A stretch of 64,000 bases of DNA from Mrakia gelida (Eukaryota > Basidiomycota > Tremellomycetes > Cystofilobasidiales > Mrakiaceae), in assembly GCA_024345305.1 (NCBI GenBank), contig BRON01000006.1:1860001-1924000 (forward strand), in the 5' to 3' direction. This document shows, piece after piece, positions 48,409-60,092 of this stretch. Position numbers and translations under genes: made by a program. Position 1 is the stretch's first letter, and the number at the start of each line of letters is the position of its first letter. The notes beneath the pieces were generated by a model, which saw only the letters and a program-made list of their open reading frames with translations, searched no databases and was not told the origin of the DNA.

Positions 48409-51400
48409 ATGGCGACAGATTCCTACCTAGGTGAGCTCTCGCTCTTGCCTACTCTCTAATGAACCCAGACTGACCTTCTTTGTCTTCCCTCCCAGACCAC
48501 AGCGTCTACCTGAAGGAAGGGTTCTCGGCTCACGACCTCTCCGCGAGCATCCTCGCAGGAGAGACCTACGTCCCAGCCGCTTCAACCTCCTCCGCCTCTA
48601 CAACCCTCGTTCCAGCACCATCCAAACCACCACTAGCTACCAAAGCTTCAGGAGTCGAGAGAGAGGCCAAGGGGGATATCTCGGTTGCTCTGGCGAGGTT
48701 GAACTTTGGGATCGAAGAGGTGACGAGACAGCTTCGTCAAGAGGTGAGCTTCAATCCCTTCCTTCCCCTCTCCTTCCCTCGTTTCTGCCTTCCTTTCGAT
48801 ATGCACTGGACCGGAAGAGCTCACGTATCGTTCCTTGGTCTCCTCTTTTCCCTAGATCACCACCCATCACGCTCAACTCCTCCTCCAAGCGTCAACAACG
48901 ACCCATCTCTCCACCTCCCTTCACCAAGTTCGACACGGTCTCGACCAGGTCTCCCTCTCGTTAGAACGGTCGGTCCCCCTTCTTCGACCACTTTTTCATC
49001 GAACACACGTCTCTAGAGCTCACCTTGTGCTCTTCCTCTACTCAGACTCCGCTTAAAGATCCGTCTTCCTCACCAAACCCTCCAAACGCACGTCACTCGA
49101 CTCTCCCACCTTCAACGCGCTTCGGACGTCCTTCGTCGGACCCATCGATTCATTCTCGTAGCTCGAAGGCTGGAACTTCAAATGCAGGAGATGAGCGAGG
49201 TCGAGGAGGAGCATGTCGCCGAGGCAGGAGCAGCAGGAGCGTTGATCGGAGCTGGGGAGGAAGGGAGGAAGGAGCGAGGGATGAACAAGGCTGCTTTGAG
49301 CATCGCTGAGCTTGGTGAGTCTTTCTCGGCACTCTCGGGCTACAAGGAGTATAGGCTGGTGGGTGACAAGGCTGTAGAGCTAACGGAAGTGGCCCTGATA
49401 TGTTTCTTGACCGTCCAGACTCGCTACTCCTCCTCCCATCAACGACGAGCTCAGCTTCCGAGCAACCCATCCCTCTCACCTCCATCAACCACGTCTCAAG
49501 ATACCTGCCAGTGCTCCAGGTCTCGAAGGAGAAGCTCACAAGTGAGATGGAGGCCATGGTGTTCGAAGGACTGTCGAGTTTGGTGAATCCACCCTCTAGC
49601 AGAGCTTGATGGAAGGGAAGGAAGGAGATCCGCGAGCTCGAGCTGACCTCCCCCCTCCTTCGCCTCCCAGAATCAACCGATCCTCGCTTCCTCCTTGCAA
49701 ACTGCCTTCAACCTCGGTCTGCTACCATCACTCGTTCGGTCGCTGCTCTCTGATCTCACCGATGCTGTCGAGAGTCGGATCAAGAAGACCTTCGACACGT
49801 CAAATCTCGCGAGGGAAGCTGGTCTCAAGGGTTCGTTCTTCCTCGCGTCTCACCTTTCCCTCGAAGACTTCGCTGACCTCGACGTCATTTTCCTCACCGT
49901 CCAGACTCGACATCCAACGCCTCTGGATACAAGGCTCGATCCGCCAGGAACGAGCCCACCGCTCAGACGACTCCTCAGTGGACGAACGCGTTGTGGGCGA
50001 GGTTGGAGAACTTGATCGAGGACATGGCTTCGTGTTGCATCAAGGTTCGTTCTCTCGTGTGCTCTGTTTCGATTCGAGAGACTTTCTCGCTGACCAGTAT
50101 CGTTTCCGTCCAGGTCTACACTCTCGAGAAGGTCCTCCGCATCAAGAAGGATCCAGCGACTCAGGTTCCTTTCCTTGACGAGGCGATGAAGGTGAGAAGA
50201 GCTCAATTCCCCTCGAGATCCAGGACCGCAATCTGACATCTTCCCTCTTCATCAGGTCCTCGACAACAAACCCAGTTTCACCTTCTGGACAACGCTCGCC
50301 AAGACGTTCGAGACTCAGTCGAAGGAGGCCTCGAGGAGTGAGTTGTCTCTTCGTCTTTGTCCGAAACGCGTCGAGACCAGACGGGCTCTGACCTTCGGAT
50401 CCTTTCTGTTTTCAGACTCCAACTTCGTTCAGCAAACCCTCAGCGTCGGCTACCCACGTCTCCTCCGTCTCTTCCATCAGTTCTTCGCCAAAATCGCCGT
50501 CCACACCGACACCGTCTACACCCAAAACCATCAGAGGTTCGTTCGCTCTTCGCTCATCGCTCTTCCCTTTTCACCCTCACCTAACTGACATATCTAACAT
50601 CGCATTCACACAGTCCCGAAACGGTCCTCATCCTCCGCTCCATCATCTCCTTCGAATCCCTCTACCTCTCTCGCTCAACCTCTCGTCTCAACGAAGTCGT
50701 CGCTACCGCTCTCGCTGGAGGACCTCGCAGTCCGCCTGGGTCGACAGAAGGAATCACGATCGCTAGGATCATGGCGAACGAGCTGGACTCAGCCAAGTTC
50801 GATCCGCTGTTGTTGAGGAGTGTGGCGAGGAACGTCGCGGCGACGTTGGATTCCTTCTCGACGAGGATGGAGGGTTTGGTGCGTTTTGATCCTCTTTCTC
50901 TTCCTTCCTTCTCTCGGGGAGCTCCGGTAGAACGGACAGCTGATTCTCGAGTCTTTCGTTTCGTCCTCGATCTTTCAGTACGTCAAGGACAGCTCGGCGA
51001 CGAACCTGAGTGGACCAGGAGGAAACCCGTCTCTGAGTCTCAACGCTCAGCTCACGAGCGCTCTCTACCACTGCCACAGCACCATCATCAAGGTCGAGGA
51101 GTCTTACAACGATCGTATCCTATCCGTTCTTCGTCCTGCCATCGCCGTTCGTCCTCATTTTCCATCTCCCTCTCCTCGTCTCGTGGTCGTCGCGTCTCTT
51201 CTGCTCCCTCGTCTCTCGACTCCGTTGCTCACCTTCTTTTTCCTCCTTCTCCTCTCCATCAGGAAACCAAAACCCTCTACACTCGCTACTCGGAAGCTCT
51301 CCTCACCGCCATCCGACGAGAGTTCAGCTCCATCATCTGCCGTCTGCATCGAGTCGACTTCAGCAAACTCACCGATCCCGCCGCTGGGATGGGAGGAAGC

Positions 51401-52267
51401 AGTCCGTACATGAAGGATCTGATGGACAAGATGACCTTCGTGAGGACCGAGATCCTCGCTCCGTATAACGTTGGGCCGCTGAAGAAAGAATGGTGAGTGT
51501 TCGACCCGTCTCGCGTCTCACTCGACGCCGCCCTCGCCCTCGTTCTCGTTCTCGAAGCCCTTCCCTTCTCGATCCAGTGAAACTGACTTGACCTTTCGTG
51601 TGCTGCTTCGCTGATGAAACAGGACCCTCAACCTCGTTCGCCACATCCTTCGAACCTTCGTCCTTCACGCGTCGATAGTCACGCCGCTGGGAGAGAGCGG
51701 GAAACTCAAGCTCACGAGCGACATGACCGAGCTGGAGTTCTCGCTCGAGACGTTCTTGCTTGCTGCTGGAGGAAACGATCGAAGGAGTTCTGTGAAGCTT
51801 CAGGAGGTCGGAGAGGATTATCTCTGCTTGCGGGCGCTTCGGTGAGTCGACACGTCCCTTCGTCTCCTCTTCTCGCTTCGTCTCGTCTCGTCCCATTTCC
51901 CCTCTTCCCACTTCTCCAACTGACCAAACCGCTCGTCCCTTTTCTCGAACTCTCCAGTCCCCTCCTCTTCCTCGACACCCCCTCCCTCTCCAAATCCTCC
52001 AACACCTCACCTCTCCCCCCTCTCATCGTCCTGCACCACATCCTCGTTCGCTCTCCCCTCCCTCTCCCTCATCAGCTGCACAACTGGTCCGAACCCGAGT
52101 ACGCTAGATGGGTGGACGCGCATACGGAGCCGGAGACGTGGGGGTTGATTGAGAAGGGGGTGAGGGATGCGAAGAGAGAGAACAGGGAAGGGTGGAAGGA
52201 GGTGGAGGAGTTGATGAAGGAGGTGCTGAAGGAGGCGAGGGAGGGGTTGGAGGCGGAGGATGAGTAG
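48409..52267 (+). CDS. COG5: COG5, conserved oligomeric Golgi complex subunit 5
   Basis: Subunit of the COG tether for retrograde vesicle traffic within the Golgi. Exon 1 is short (MATDSYL) and joins DHSVYLKEGFSAHDLSASIL. The N-terminal coiled-coil region has DISVALARLNFGIEEVTRQL, then ITTHHAQLLLQAST, the LHQVRHGLDQVSLSLE heptads and LQRASDVLRRTHRFILVARR. This matches the family pattern in which LLRR is followed by a hydrophobic stretch. Downstream blocks are NHVSRYLPVLQVSKEKLTSE, ALWARLENLIEDMASCCIKV, SFTFWTTLAKTFETQSKEAS, GYPRLLRLFHQFFAKIAVHT and TLNLVRHILRTFVLHASIV. The C-terminus is DYLCLRAL-PLLFLDTPSL and LIVLHHILVRSPLPLPHQLH, ending in an acidic helix (KEVLKEAREGLEAEDE). About fifteen exons, with introns carrying CTGAC branch points. 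Stop TAG 52265-52267. Confidence 0.9.
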
Positions 52268-52741
52268 ATTTGGTTGGGTTGGGGTGGTGGATCATATATG
52301 TTTGGTTGGATATGAGAGGGAGAGATGGAGGGAAATGGACGACGACGGCGAGCGAGGGTCAGGTTCTGGCCGTTTCAGGTTGCTGGTCCAGTTCCGACTG
52401 GCTTGGGACCTCGGGTGGCTCCTCTGGGTCTGAATGTGGACATCGAGATCCAAGATCAAGTAAAGAACGGTCGTGAAGCTGCATCGGACGGCGCGTCTCG
52501 CTCCTCGACGCACTTGCGCTCCTAAAGCCAGCGCTGACTCGTTCGGGACCTTGCCTGGTTTTCTCATCTCAAACTGAAAGTTCTTCTATTCGTGTACACT
52601 ACTTGCACCAGCGAGAACAGCTAAGGATCGGATGAGATGGCGAATAAAAAGTAAAAAGCTGGGACTTTTCCGCTTCGAAGGTCGAGGTCAACTCGCCCTC
52701 CTTCAAACGACGACTCCTCCCTTCCCTTTCCCTCCCTCGCC
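52268..52741. other. Intergenic, COG5 3' end and next promoter
   Basis: 474 bases between two plus-strand genes. It should hold the COG5 3' UTR and the promoter of the next gene; AT-richer stretch at about 52645-52665. Nothing else was recognised. Confidence 0.5.
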
Positions 52742-54190
52742 ATGCTCTCGTCCTCAGCTCGGTCCTTACTGTACTCTCGGGTGGCCTCTCTGCAGTGCCG
52801 GTCTTTCCAGTCTTCGATACCGAACCAAGGAGGTCAGTCCAACTCGGAAGTCGAGAAGGAGCGACCTTCCTCTTCTTTCCCTTCCTTCCTCTCTTTCGTT
52901 GAAGCTGACCTCCCCTCATCTTCCTCGCAGACTCTTCCTTCTCTGCTCTGAGCTCCCTTGATCTGGGAGCTGGCCGAGGTACCAGCAACGGAGCTATCAA
53001 CCAACTCAGTTCGTTTGACCTCGCTCCTTCTTCCCTTCGTCTTCTCCTTCCGCTCTCCTTCCTCGTTCGCTTTCCGATCTCCTCCTTTTGCTGACCTTTG
53101 CCTCGTCCCTCTCTCTCTCTCTCTTACTTCTACAGACGTCCCTCGATCTCAACCCTCCTCCTCCTCCTCTCGATCTCCCATTCCTCCCTCCCCCACTGCA
53201 TCCTCCTCGTCGCAAGCGAAATCCGGCCAGTTCGACCACGCTCTCGAGGATCTCGACTTCGACGACGACCCTTCCTCCTCCTCCTCGAAATCCGCCCTCT
53301 CCTCAGCCGAAGCCGCCAACCAACGTCGAGAACGAGGAGCTCGATCTCCAGCGTTTGGGGGAGTGCAGAACGACGGCAAGCGGGTCGGTCCCTACGTCGC
53401 TCCCCGAGGAGGACCTTCCGGAGGACGAGGAGGGTTCAGCGCTCGAGGAGGAGCAGGAGGAGATAGAGGAGGTGCTCGAGGTGCTAGAGGAGGACGAGGA
53501 AGAGGAGCTCGAGGACGAGGTGCCGGTGCTTCATCTCGACTTCAAGTCGTTCAAGTTCAACCCCCTGCCAACGCTCCCGCGTTCGCTCCTTCGACCCTCC
53601 CTTCCCTCGACACCCTCTACGCCGCGGACGACTACTTCTTCGCCACCCCTTCGGACGTCCCTCTCTCCCAAACCCCAGCTCCCATCTTCCCCGTTCGAAC
53701 CCCCCTCCAAGCCAAACTCGACCTCGCCAACAAACAGTTCGCAGGTCTCGCTCCCCTCGCAGTCATCTACAACCGAACTCGCGCCAAGTTCCTTCCCGAG
53801 AAGTTCCAGGGACCTCGATTCGACCTCATCAAGGAACGGATGAAGGCCTACGATCTCATGATGGGAAGGGAGTTCGAGCAGGATACGGGAGCGGCGAAGG
53901 AGTTGATTGAGAAGTTTGGAGGGCAGGAAGGGTTGGTGAAGGAGAGGGAGTTGGAGAGGTTGGGGAAGTACGAGAGGTTCTTCGATAACGAGGATATCAG
54001 TGAGACGGTGGAGGATGGTGTGGCGTTGGAGGAGAGTACGAGGGGGAGTAGGGAGGCGGCGAGGGGACTGGCGAGGTTGGGGATGAGTTGGAATGGAGAG
54101 TTCAAGATGCAGGAGAAGGAGGAGATGATGAAGATTGTGGAGGGGCTGTTGGTGCCGCCGAAGAAGAGGGTGGCGAAGGTGGTGGAGTAG
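52742..54190 (+). CDS. RGG-rich protein with mitochondrial presequence
   Basis: No family recognised. Exon 1 encodes MLSSSARSLLYSRVASLQCR then SFQSS, an acid-free leader typical of matrix import. Exon 2 adds SSLDLGAGRGTSNGAINQLN. Exon 3 (from about 53136) holds a Ser/Pro linker, an acidic patch (HALEDLDFDDDP), an RGG domain (GGPSGGRGGFSARGGAGGDR plus further RGG repeats, about 53405-53530) and then a folded-looking half. That half reads LPSLDTLYAADDYFFATPSD, VRTPLQAKLDLANKQFAGLA, FDLIKERMKAYDLMMGREFE and a helical tail ending LLVPPKKRVAKVVE. About 380 residues. RGG boxes bind RNA, so a role in mitochondrial RNA metabolism or translation is inferred. The intron before exon 3 uses a GTTCGT donor. 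Confidence 0.7.
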
Positions 54191-54538
54191 GGGGTAGGGT
54201 TGGGATTGATGAGTATCTCTTTGCTTGGGAGGCGTCGGTTGGCTGGAGCGAGAGTGCACGACGAGCGACCGAGAAGAGCTCGGACGGTGAGATCAGCATC
54301 TTTCGAGTCGAGATCGTTAACTCTCGTACTAACACGAACAAATCTTCAGCAGCAAAAGTGACGTTCAGCCTTGTCTCGCCCTTCGTTCAGCTTCCGCCCT
54401 CGAAGTTCAAAAGGGCGAACTCGCGCGTCGTCGACCTTCGTCTCCCTCCCTCTTAACGCCCACCACCGCGAGCTAACTTTTCGTCGACTCGTCGACCTCA
54501 GCCCATACCGGACTCTCTTCGTGTAATAGAAGTGGAAC
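54191..54538. other. Intergenic region
   Basis: 348 bases between the RGG protein gene and the small ORF: 3' UTR plus a promoter zone. Nothing recognised. Confidence 0.4.
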
Positions 54539-54757
54539 ATGACGTTCTTCCCGAAGCTTTCAAGTCTAGGTCGAGTCGCTCCTCAACTCCTCCGCTTCCC
54601 CTGGCTTCCCTTCGAACTTACCGCCCTCAAACGCGTCCAAATTGCTCCCTTCCCCTGGAATCGCCCTCGGAGCATGTTCATGGATACGAAGCCCACACGA
54701 TTCAACGCTCTCGTTCCTCATATCAGCCCTCAAAGCGTCCGAGTCGCCCTTGATTGA
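54539..54757 (+). CDS. Small ORF, 72 residues, possible small conserved protein
   Basis: An intronless ORF beginning MTFFPKLSSLGRVAPQLLRF, then PWLPFELTALKRVQIAPFPW and ending NALVPHISPQSVRVALD. Codon use (TTC, CTC, GTC, CGC rich) is like that of the real genes around it. The basic, acid-poor N-terminus could be a mitochondrial leader. The overlapping ORF in frame 54532 is a Ser/Arg/Pro shadow. No family recognised; ATG at 54539 lies 18 bases after a plausible leader (GTGTAATAGAAGTGGAAC). Confidence 0.45.
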   Translation: MTFFPKLSSLGRVAPQLLRFPWLPFELTALKRVQIAPFPWNRPRSMFMDTKPTRFNALVPHISPQSVRVALD

Positions 54758-54994
54758 CCGCGAACAACAGCTCGACCCATGCCGACCCCTTCACCCTTAG
54801 CTTCGTTCTCGCGCTCGAACAACGATTCTTCGTTCTTCTTATCATCGGACAGGGCGCATGGGGATGGTCAGCATGGGTCATCGGTCTTCTACTGGTCCGT
54901 GTGATGGCGAAACGGGTCATAGAAAAGAGGTCGTCTGCTCTCGAGTCTTTGCTCTTCTCACCCACACCCTCTCTCCCTCCTTCCTCAACCCAAG

Positions 54995-57461
54995 ATGCGA
55001 CTCTCAACCACTCTCTCCTCTCTCCTCCTCCTCGCCACGGCTGCTTTCGCTGCTCCCAGCGAGGTCAGCGATCCTCGAAAGTGTGGAAACGCACTCGACG
55101 TTATCGATATGAAGGTCGAAGCTGTCGTGTTCGTCCCTCCTCCTCCTGCTTTCCTTCTCTTCATTTGACTCGAGACCAATCACTGAACTCTTAAATCGTT
55201 CCTCTTCTGTTCATCAGGGCTGAAGCTGTCGCCAAGATCGAGGCTGCCAATGCCGCTGGACAGCTTCAATCTCGAGCGACGAAGGTGAATTACCGGTCCA
55301 TCTTCATGTTCCTTTCCTTTCACCCTCAACTCCAGCTGACAATCTCGTTCCATCTCCCTCGTTCTTGGATACACAGAACATCCAAGGTGAGTCTCTCCAC
55401 CTGCTTCCTCCTTCCTCCGAGTATATGCGAACCTGACAAGTCGACGTACTTGTTTCGCCCCCTCCTCCCCTTCGAAGTCTACTTCCACGTGATCCAGAAG
55501 TCTAGTGAGTTCGAGCACCCTTTCTCTCTCTATCCCTTCTTCTCTCTGATCGAATCTTGATCTTCTCTTCTACAGCTGCTGCTTCCGGAGGAGCTTTGAC
55601 GTCCGCTCAGATCGCGTCGCAGATCTCGCTCCTCAACAGCAACTACGCTTCTTACGGCTTCTCCTTCACCCTCGCCGGAACCGATACTACCACCGACGCC
55701 AACTGGTTCAACCTCGCTTCTCCTTACAGCGATGGAACGTGAGTCCTCATCTCTTCGAGCGAGAGCGACGACAAAACTTGACTGACGTGTTATGTTCGTT
55801 CGACTTTGTTTTTCGCAGTACCTACCAGTGAGTGCCCTCGTTTTTTTCGACTCTCGAGACGTAGGCTGGCGTATTGAACCTCACAGGACTGCGATGAAGA
55901 AGGCTCTCAGGAAGGGAGCTGCTTCGACTTTGAACTTGTGAGCTTCGTCTCGTTGATTTCGCTCGAGCTTCGTCTTTCGATCTCACGCTCGTCCTCTCTC
56001 CTTCTCAGGTACTCCGTCGGTTTCGCTTCCGGACAGGGTCAAGGGTGAGTGTTTATGTCCTCTTCCTTCCCACGACCTCGAACTGACTGCATCCCTTTGC
56101 TTTTTTTAGACTGCTCGGGTGATTCCATCTCGAACGAGTCGCGGCGGGAATTCTGCTTCGACTCTCGCTCATCTTCTTTCCATCATCTCCTTCCAGCTAT
56201 GCCACCTTTCCCTCCGACTACGCGAGCGCTCCTGCCGATGACGGCGTCGTCTTCCTTTACTCATCGATTCCTGGAGGAGTGAGTCCTGCCGTTGTTGTTT
56301 CGTTTCGGTTCACTCGCAGCTGACACGACGCTCTCCCTCTCTCTTTCTTCTCGCAGTCCACCACCAACTACAACCAGGGAAAAACTGCTACTCACGAGGT
56401 GAGTTTTCGTTCCTGTCATCTGGGCTGCGAAGGAAGCGGAGAGTCGGAGCGTCGTCGATCGAGATTGCGAGCTGACTGTCTTCGGTCGTTTCGTCTCCTC
56501 TCTCGTCCCTTTGAACTTCAGATCGGACACTGGTGAGTTTAGTTCCTGTCCCTAAATATCCTTCGTACCCTGAGATGACTCGCTCTCCTCGCTTCTTTCA
56601 TCAGGCTCGGACTGTTCGTCCTTAATCTCTTCGCCTGATCACCTCCTCGCGTCCGTTCTGCTCGCTCGAGCTCACCTCCCTCCCTTTCTCATCTTCAACA
56701 GCTACCACACCTTCCAGGGAGGATGCACCGGAACTGGAGATGGTGGTGAGTCACTTGCGTCCTCTCTTTCGACTCGAATCGCTCGAAACTGACGACTCGT
56801 CTCGTTCTTACTTTCGCGTCGTCCAGTTGCCGACACTCCCGTTCGTCCTCTCTCCTATGCTTCGAAACGCAATCGAACTGATCTGACATCTTACTTCGAT
56901 TCAGGCTGAAGCGTCCGAGGCCTTCGGGTGAGTCCCTCGAACGGCTTGGCCTCTCGCGTCGAAATTGACGTGTCGTCGATTTCCTCTTCTTTCTCTCCTT
57001 CTAGATGCCCTGTCGGTCGGGATACTTGCACATCTACAGAGCTCGACCCGGTTTCCAACTACATGATGCATATTAAACCTCCATACTATCATCTGGGAGC
57101 GAGGGGGAGGCGAAGGGAGGAGCGGGAGAGGCAGAGCAGGCCGACGCGTCGCTTCGATCATCGATGACCTCTTCCCCTCCCTCCTCTTTCTTCTCAGCAC
57201 GACTATACCTACGACAGGTAAGTCTCCATACATCCCTTCCCTCTTCCAGATCCTCAAACTGATCATCTCGTCCTCTCTTCCCCTTCAACAGCTGCATGAA
57301 CCAGGTCCGTCCTCCTCCCTGTCCCTCCCCCTCGCTCTTTTTGCCCCCTCTTCTTTCCCTCACTGACTCCTTCCTCCTCTTTTCTTTCGTTCGTCACTCA
57401 GTTCACCACCGGGCAAGCTACTCGAATGACCGCTCAGGTCACTACCTACCGAGGACTCTAA
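54995..57461 (+). CDS. Secreted M43-family zinc metalloprotease
   Basis: Extracellular peptidase of the M43B (pappalysin/cytophagalysin) type. Signal peptide: MRLSTTLSSLLLLATAAFAA. The mature part reads NIQVYFHVIQKSTAASGG, GALTSAQIASQISLLNSNYA and YATFPSDYASAPADDGVVFL. The zinc site is HEIGHWLGLYH, followed by TFQGGC, then VADTPAEASEAFGCP and the Met-turn end CMNQFTTGQATRMTAQV. About 290 residues from about 18 exons over 2.5 kb. Several exons are 9-11 nt: 55377-55386 (AACATCCAAG), TACCTACCA near 55820, ACTGCTCGG near 56111, ATCGGACACTG near 56521 (catalytic GH) and GCTCGGACT near 56605. The exon with LDPVSNYM lacks a clear GT donor, so its 3' edge is uncertain. Likely a nutrient-acquisition enzyme; a role in virulence is not implied by the sequence. 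Confidence 0.88.
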
Positions 57462-58154
57462 GCTTTTCACTCGCTTTGCTCTCGAACGGAACGACGAGGA
57501 CGAGGACGGGTTGGATCGAACATCGAGATGGAGAAGGTATATAGAGGGGTTGAGGAAAGGGATGGATGGCCGAGAGGAATTGAAATGGCTTAAGATATAC
57601 GTTGATGACTAGAAAGTGAGGAGGGAGAGAGGGCGGGAGGGAGGGAGTGGGCGAGACGACGAAGCGACGAGCTTTCGACTTCGACGACGGACAGACGCGT
57701 CCGACGAGCTTGTTTCTTCGGAGCGCTCGCTTATAGGCGTCTGAGGCTCTTGCCTTTCAAAGTGCGTCGAGTTGTGGGCGCAGATGGGTCGATCGAGAGA
57801 GCGTCGTATGCGAGAGCCTCTCGAGCTCGTCGTCGTACTTCGTCATCTCAACGAGCTCGACTCGTCGTCTCAGCTCAACGAGCTCTACTCTCCACTCCGA
57901 AGAGACGCCTCGCCGAGGATCTCTTTCTACGTGCTCCCACTCTCGTCATCTCTCTCTCGCCTCGCACGAACCTCAGCCTCCCTCCCTCCTCTCTTCCCAA
58001 CCTCCCTCTCTCTTCTCCCTCTCTTCTTTCCCCACCTCCCCACTCCGACACCCAATCGTTCTAATCCGAGACGTTCATACGCATATCCTCCGTCTCCGTC
58101 CATCGCATCTCCCCATCCACCCATAAACCAGTCTCCTTGAAGGGAGAGGCTGAT
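57462..58154. other. Convergent intergenic region
   Basis: 693 bases between the protease and eL38 3' ends. Open frames (up to about 120 codons) are Arg/Ser-rich shadows. A pyrimidine-rich tract covers 57940-58050 on the plus strand. No RNA gene or repeat was recognised. Confidence 0.5.
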
Positions 58155-59354
58155 TTACTTCTTCTTGGGAGCTCCGTTCTTTCCGATCTCCTCGACCTTG
58201 AGGCCGGGGGGGAGGGACTGGAGGAGCTTGGCGGCCTTCTCGGGGTCCGAGATGGAGAGGGTGTAGAGGTATCGGGAGCATCGGATCTTGAACCTGGTGG
58301 GTTGAGGAGGATTGAGTTGAGGTTGAGGTTGGGTTGGGTGAGGGAGGACGGGAGGGAGGGAGGGAGGGCCGAGGGGGAGTGGGTTGGGTTGAATTGAATT
58401 GGAGAAGGAGGGAAGGCGAGTGGAGTTGGGTTGGGTTGGTTAAGAAGAGCAGTAGGAGAAGGTGGGAAGAAGGGAAGGGAAGGGAAACGAGAGAAGAGGC
58501 GAAGGTCAGACACAAAGCCACTCCGTCCTTCCTTCGAAGCTCATCCCTCCCTTCCCAAACTCGCGAAAAGGGTTACGCACTTGGTCACCGAAGGAGTCTT
58601 GGACTTGGAAGACTTGGAGACGGTCTTCTTGATCCTGGCCGCTGTAAAGACAAAGCGAGACGAAGGGGCGAAAAGGTCAGCTCGAACGAAAGGAGAAGTT
58701 GACGTTGCGTTCGTCCGAGTGAGGGACTAGGAGTGGGGTTGAGGGTTGAACGAACAGATGGCATCCTTTCGCCTAGCGATGGTGAGGAACTCCTTGATGT
58801 CGCTGATCTCCTTGGGCTGTTAGGGAAGGAACGGCAAGAAGGGAGAAAAGAATGAGCTTCGACGATCTTTTGGGAGGGGTGCGGACGGCGGAGCAAGACC
58901 AGGGGAGAGGTGTGTGGTTTCGGGAAGGGTTATCGAGAGGTGCGGGAGCGGATGGGCAGGGTGATGGGGATGAGGCGTTGAGTTGGGAGGAGGGAGGGCA
59001 GGTGGGAGGATCCATAGGGCGAGGGAGGGAAGGGGTCGTGGGTCGTCCTTTGAAGGTTGAGGTCTCTCCTTCCTTCCCTCCCTTCCTACAGCTCGTCCCA
59101 CTTCAACCTATAGGATCAAACGTTCCCCCTTCACCGTAAGATCCCTATCTCCTCCCATAACCCATTCCTGCAAGATCATTCCTCCCAGGCGACAGCGAGG
59201 AAGAGCGGAAGAAGAGGTCGGTCCAGCCAGCAGCTCCTCCTCCTCTTCTCCCTTCTCCCTCCAGCCCTGTAGTCCTTCCCACCGCAGGTTTTTGGTGTGT
59301 CCGAGTTGGTAGAAGCGAGGAGAAGGTGTAGGATGGGAAGGTGGGATGTACCAT
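58155..59354 (-). CDS. RPL38: 60S ribosomal protein eL38
   Basis: Small large-subunit ribosomal protein. Exon 2 encodes [20 protein letters not shown], exon 3 [20 protein letters not shown], exon 4 [20 protein letters not shown] and [20 protein letters not shown], ending APKKK. The [13 protein letters not shown] and QSLPPGL blocks are diagnostic. Exon 1 is inferred to be the ATG alone (59354-59352), followed by an intron of about 533 nt (59351-58819) ending CCCTAACAG, which gives the family start M-P-(K/R)-E-I. Long first introns right after the ATG are common in fungal ribosomal protein genes. The tail is about ten residues longer than in animals ([11 protein letters not shown]). Exon 2 ends at a GTTCGT donor. 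Stop TAA 58155-58157. Confidence 0.92.
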
Positions 59355-60092
59355 TTTGAACAAAAAGAGGGGAGTGGCTGCTGAGGGAAAAAGGGAGGAG
59401 CCAGCCGCCCCCTTCACCTTCGCCAACGAGAAAAAGCTGGAGGACGGAGGATCCCGCAGTAGGGTCCAAACCGAACGACTATAGATCCTCTGAGCTCGAG
59501 GTCCATGAGCCAGGAAGTGGACGACGACGACAAGTTGACAAAGCGGCCTGTGAAAATCTTCTTCGTCTCGAAGAAAACGACCGGGCGGTTGGCGAGTTGT
59601 TTCGCGATCGGACGCGTCGCTCTCCTTCGACGTCGTTCCTCGTTCTCTTCAACGGAGACGCCAGCTAAGACTTTCGAAGAGCGCTAACTGGCCATCTTTC
59701 ATGCTGAGTGACTTGGCCTCGGCGGAGTAAAAAATCTGAAGCGAGAGAGGTTACTTACGAACGATCCATCGCGCGTCTGACCTCTCTCTTCTGCACTCCC
59801 TCCGCCTTTCTTTCCTATAGAAAGACAATTCTCGCACCACCATCACTCTGCGACTCTCTCCTCCTCTTCATCGAACCTAGTCTCCGCAAATCTTCCTCCG
59901 CCGGCTGCGCTGGATCTCAACCTTCGCCGAGGGTCGAGTTTTGGATTGAGCTCATCACGTTCCTTCTCCCGACTCTCACTCCCTTTCCTCCCAAGACCCC
60001 GCTCCCATCTCCACCCTTCTTCCAGCTACATCTACATCTCCATATCTGTGAGCATCCGACATGCTCTCGCACAGAACGGCCAGGGGAATGCG
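59355..60092. promoter_or_regulatory. Divergent upstream region, eL38 / small secreted ORF
   Basis: 738 bases between divergent starts, holding the eL38 promoter on the left and pyrimidine-rich leader-like sequence from 59785 on the right. A 60-codon ORF at 59505-59687 (MSQEVDDDDKLTKRPVKIFF) has mixed codon use and no splice or family support, so it is not called. Confidence 0.4.

Noticed and set aside
58819..59351. A snoRNA in the long first intron of the eL38 gene
   Set aside because: No C/D boxes at suitable spacing and no hairpin-H-hairpin-ACA pattern on the transcribed strand.
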